A DNA stretch of 64,000 nt. Source: Amblyornis subalaris. Its lineage: Eukaryota > Chordata > Aves > Passeriformes > Ptilonorhynchidae. Location: positions 4,774,001 through 4,838,000 of the forward strand of contig JACAXG010000060.1 of NCBI GenBank assembly GCA_018881555.1. Direction: 5' to 3'. The notes below the pieces were generated by a model. The model saw only the letters and a list, made by a program, of their open reading frames with translations. It was not told the DNA's origin and ran no database searches. The stretch's first letter is position 1. Every line of letters begins with the position of its first letter. The position numbers were made by a program, and so were the translations under genes. Positions 62,790 through 64,000 of the stretch are shown in pieces.

Positions 62790-64000
62790 CAGAGTTTTCA
62801 TTCTCTGCACTTTTAGATATTATTTCAATTTGAGTTCATAAAATTATTTTGCAGGAATTTTAAAGCTTAAAGGGAATTCCAGATTTTATGAGCTATTTGA
62901 ATATTACTGCTGGAAAACTTCTCTGTTGCATTCTGAATTTACTAATGCATTAAAAAGGAGTTGTCTTTGCTACTGAGCTCCTTTGAAACCTTCAGAAATG
63001 TGACAGCAATTCTGCCTTCCATACAAGCTGAGTTGCTGGAAGCCTCACATGTAAATTCTGTGGTAGTAAATGCTGGAAAGGTTTCCTGTGCTGCTTAAAT
63101 GTTAAGTATGGGGATTTAATACAAAAGAGGGGTGTTTTGTTCTATTGCATCAGAAAATATCAGGTGACAAACATGGCAAAGACCGTCTATTTTATGTTAA
63201 AAAAATGGACGTGGAATTCTGTTTAAAGTAGACTCAGTAGTAATTCTGGGACCTGACACAGTGTGTCATACATGCTTTCATATCCAGAAAGATGTGTCCA
63301 CTGCCAGAAAGGCCAGAGTCAATGAGGCAGGTAATANACATAAAACAGAAGATATAGAGAACAATGGCAGGGAAATGTTAAATACGTATGAGCCTGCAGG
63401 AGGCAATGCCTTCTTAAAACCCCAGTCATGGAGGCCCAAAAATTTAGCCAGAAATGCTGGTGTTACCTCACTTCCTTCATGATGAAATTGATGTAGTCAC
63501 AGCTTGTCATTATTCTTTTGCAGCAAAAAAAAAAGTTCATCTTTGGAAAGAGGCAAAGAGAAGAGAAGTGTGATATCTGTGTGGCAAGTGGTACCCAATG
63601 ATGAAATTTTCCTTCTTCTGGGGGTTGTGTTAAACAGAATTAACTTCAAAATATATATTTAGCTCTTTTACATATTTGTTATTTTTCCATTAAATTCATT
63701 AAGAGTACATACCGTTTAGATATATTTACTCTTTCATTTTTTTTATCTCCATCACTTCAGTTTNTTTTAAATTTACACTGTATCAAAATATGTAGTTCTC
63801 ATCTTCTCTTTCAGTATGTTTTTGTTGTCTATAAAGTGGAGATGTTTTAAAGACAAAGGAGAACAAAAGAATACAATTTAAAACAATAGTAATTTGGTTG
63901 TTCCTGTTATACTTGGTATTTAAAAAGCTAATTTAAAAATGTGAGAGAACAAAAAAATCTTTCATAACCTGAGATNCAATGTAGTCACAACAGGATCAAC
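62790..64000. other. unique AT-rich non-coding DNA, no gene recognised
   Basis: The open frame at 63261-63482 (73 codons) contains an ambiguous base and no motif. I see no repeat, RNA gene or regulatory motif that I can support. Confidence 0.55.

Noticed and set aside
1..64000. Bacterial-type systems (operons, CRISPR arrays, prophage, toxin pairs)
   Set aside because: Repeat content shows a bird nuclear genome; there are no compact gene runs, no regularly spaced direct repeats of CRISPR type and no ribosome-binding-site pattern.

Overview
The window is nuclear DNA of a bird, and I recognise no protein-coding gene in it. The evidence for a bird is the repeat content. There are four 3'-terminal fragments of CR1 LINEs, with the typical tandem octamer tail, and two long terminal repeats (LTRs) of types I know from many bird genomes. 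No long reading frame, splice-bounded exon series, rRNA or tRNA is recognisable. The sequence is AT-rich, stops are frequent in all six frames, and the longest open frames (about 110-210 codons) are either inside repeats or no longer than chance predicts. Many isolated ambiguous bases and one 75-base gap point to a draft assembly. The window is therefore intergenic DNA or the inside of a very large intron.

Layout. 1-9163: unique AT-rich DNA with a small imperfect tandem repeat near 6.2 kb. 9164-10071: a degraded LTR on the minus strand. 10072-13281: unique DNA with an exact CTCF-type core at 11.3 kb. 13282-13680: antisense CR1. 13681-21495: a GC-richer patch (13.8-15.2 kb) that I cannot classify, then AT-rich DNA with a second CTCF-like core at 16.2 kb. 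21496-22060: a solo LTR on the plus strand with visible TATA and poly(A) signals. 22061-44954: long unique stretch with two pyrimidine-rich segments and a possible ancient LINE remnant near 39.7-40.0 kb. 44955-45295 and 47815-48405: two sense CR1 fragments of different subfamilies. 48406-54752: unique DNA. 54753-55123: a purine-rich GGAA/GAAA microsatellite interrupted by the gap. It abuts 55124-55611, a probable minus-strand LTR with a TATA box and three 23-bp direct repeats upstream of it. 55612-62612: unique DNA. 62613-62789: a short antisense CR1. 62790-64000: unique DNA.

No genes act together here. The only functional hypothesis the sequence offers is architectural: four CTCF-like cores, where about one is expected by chance, with two plus-strand sites (11.3 and 16.2 kb) facing a minus-strand site (49.9 kb). 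I found no new biological system. The items most worth checking are this CTCF arrangement, the candidate LTR with triplicated U3 repeats next to the microsatellite, and several conserved-element-like AT-rich blocks.
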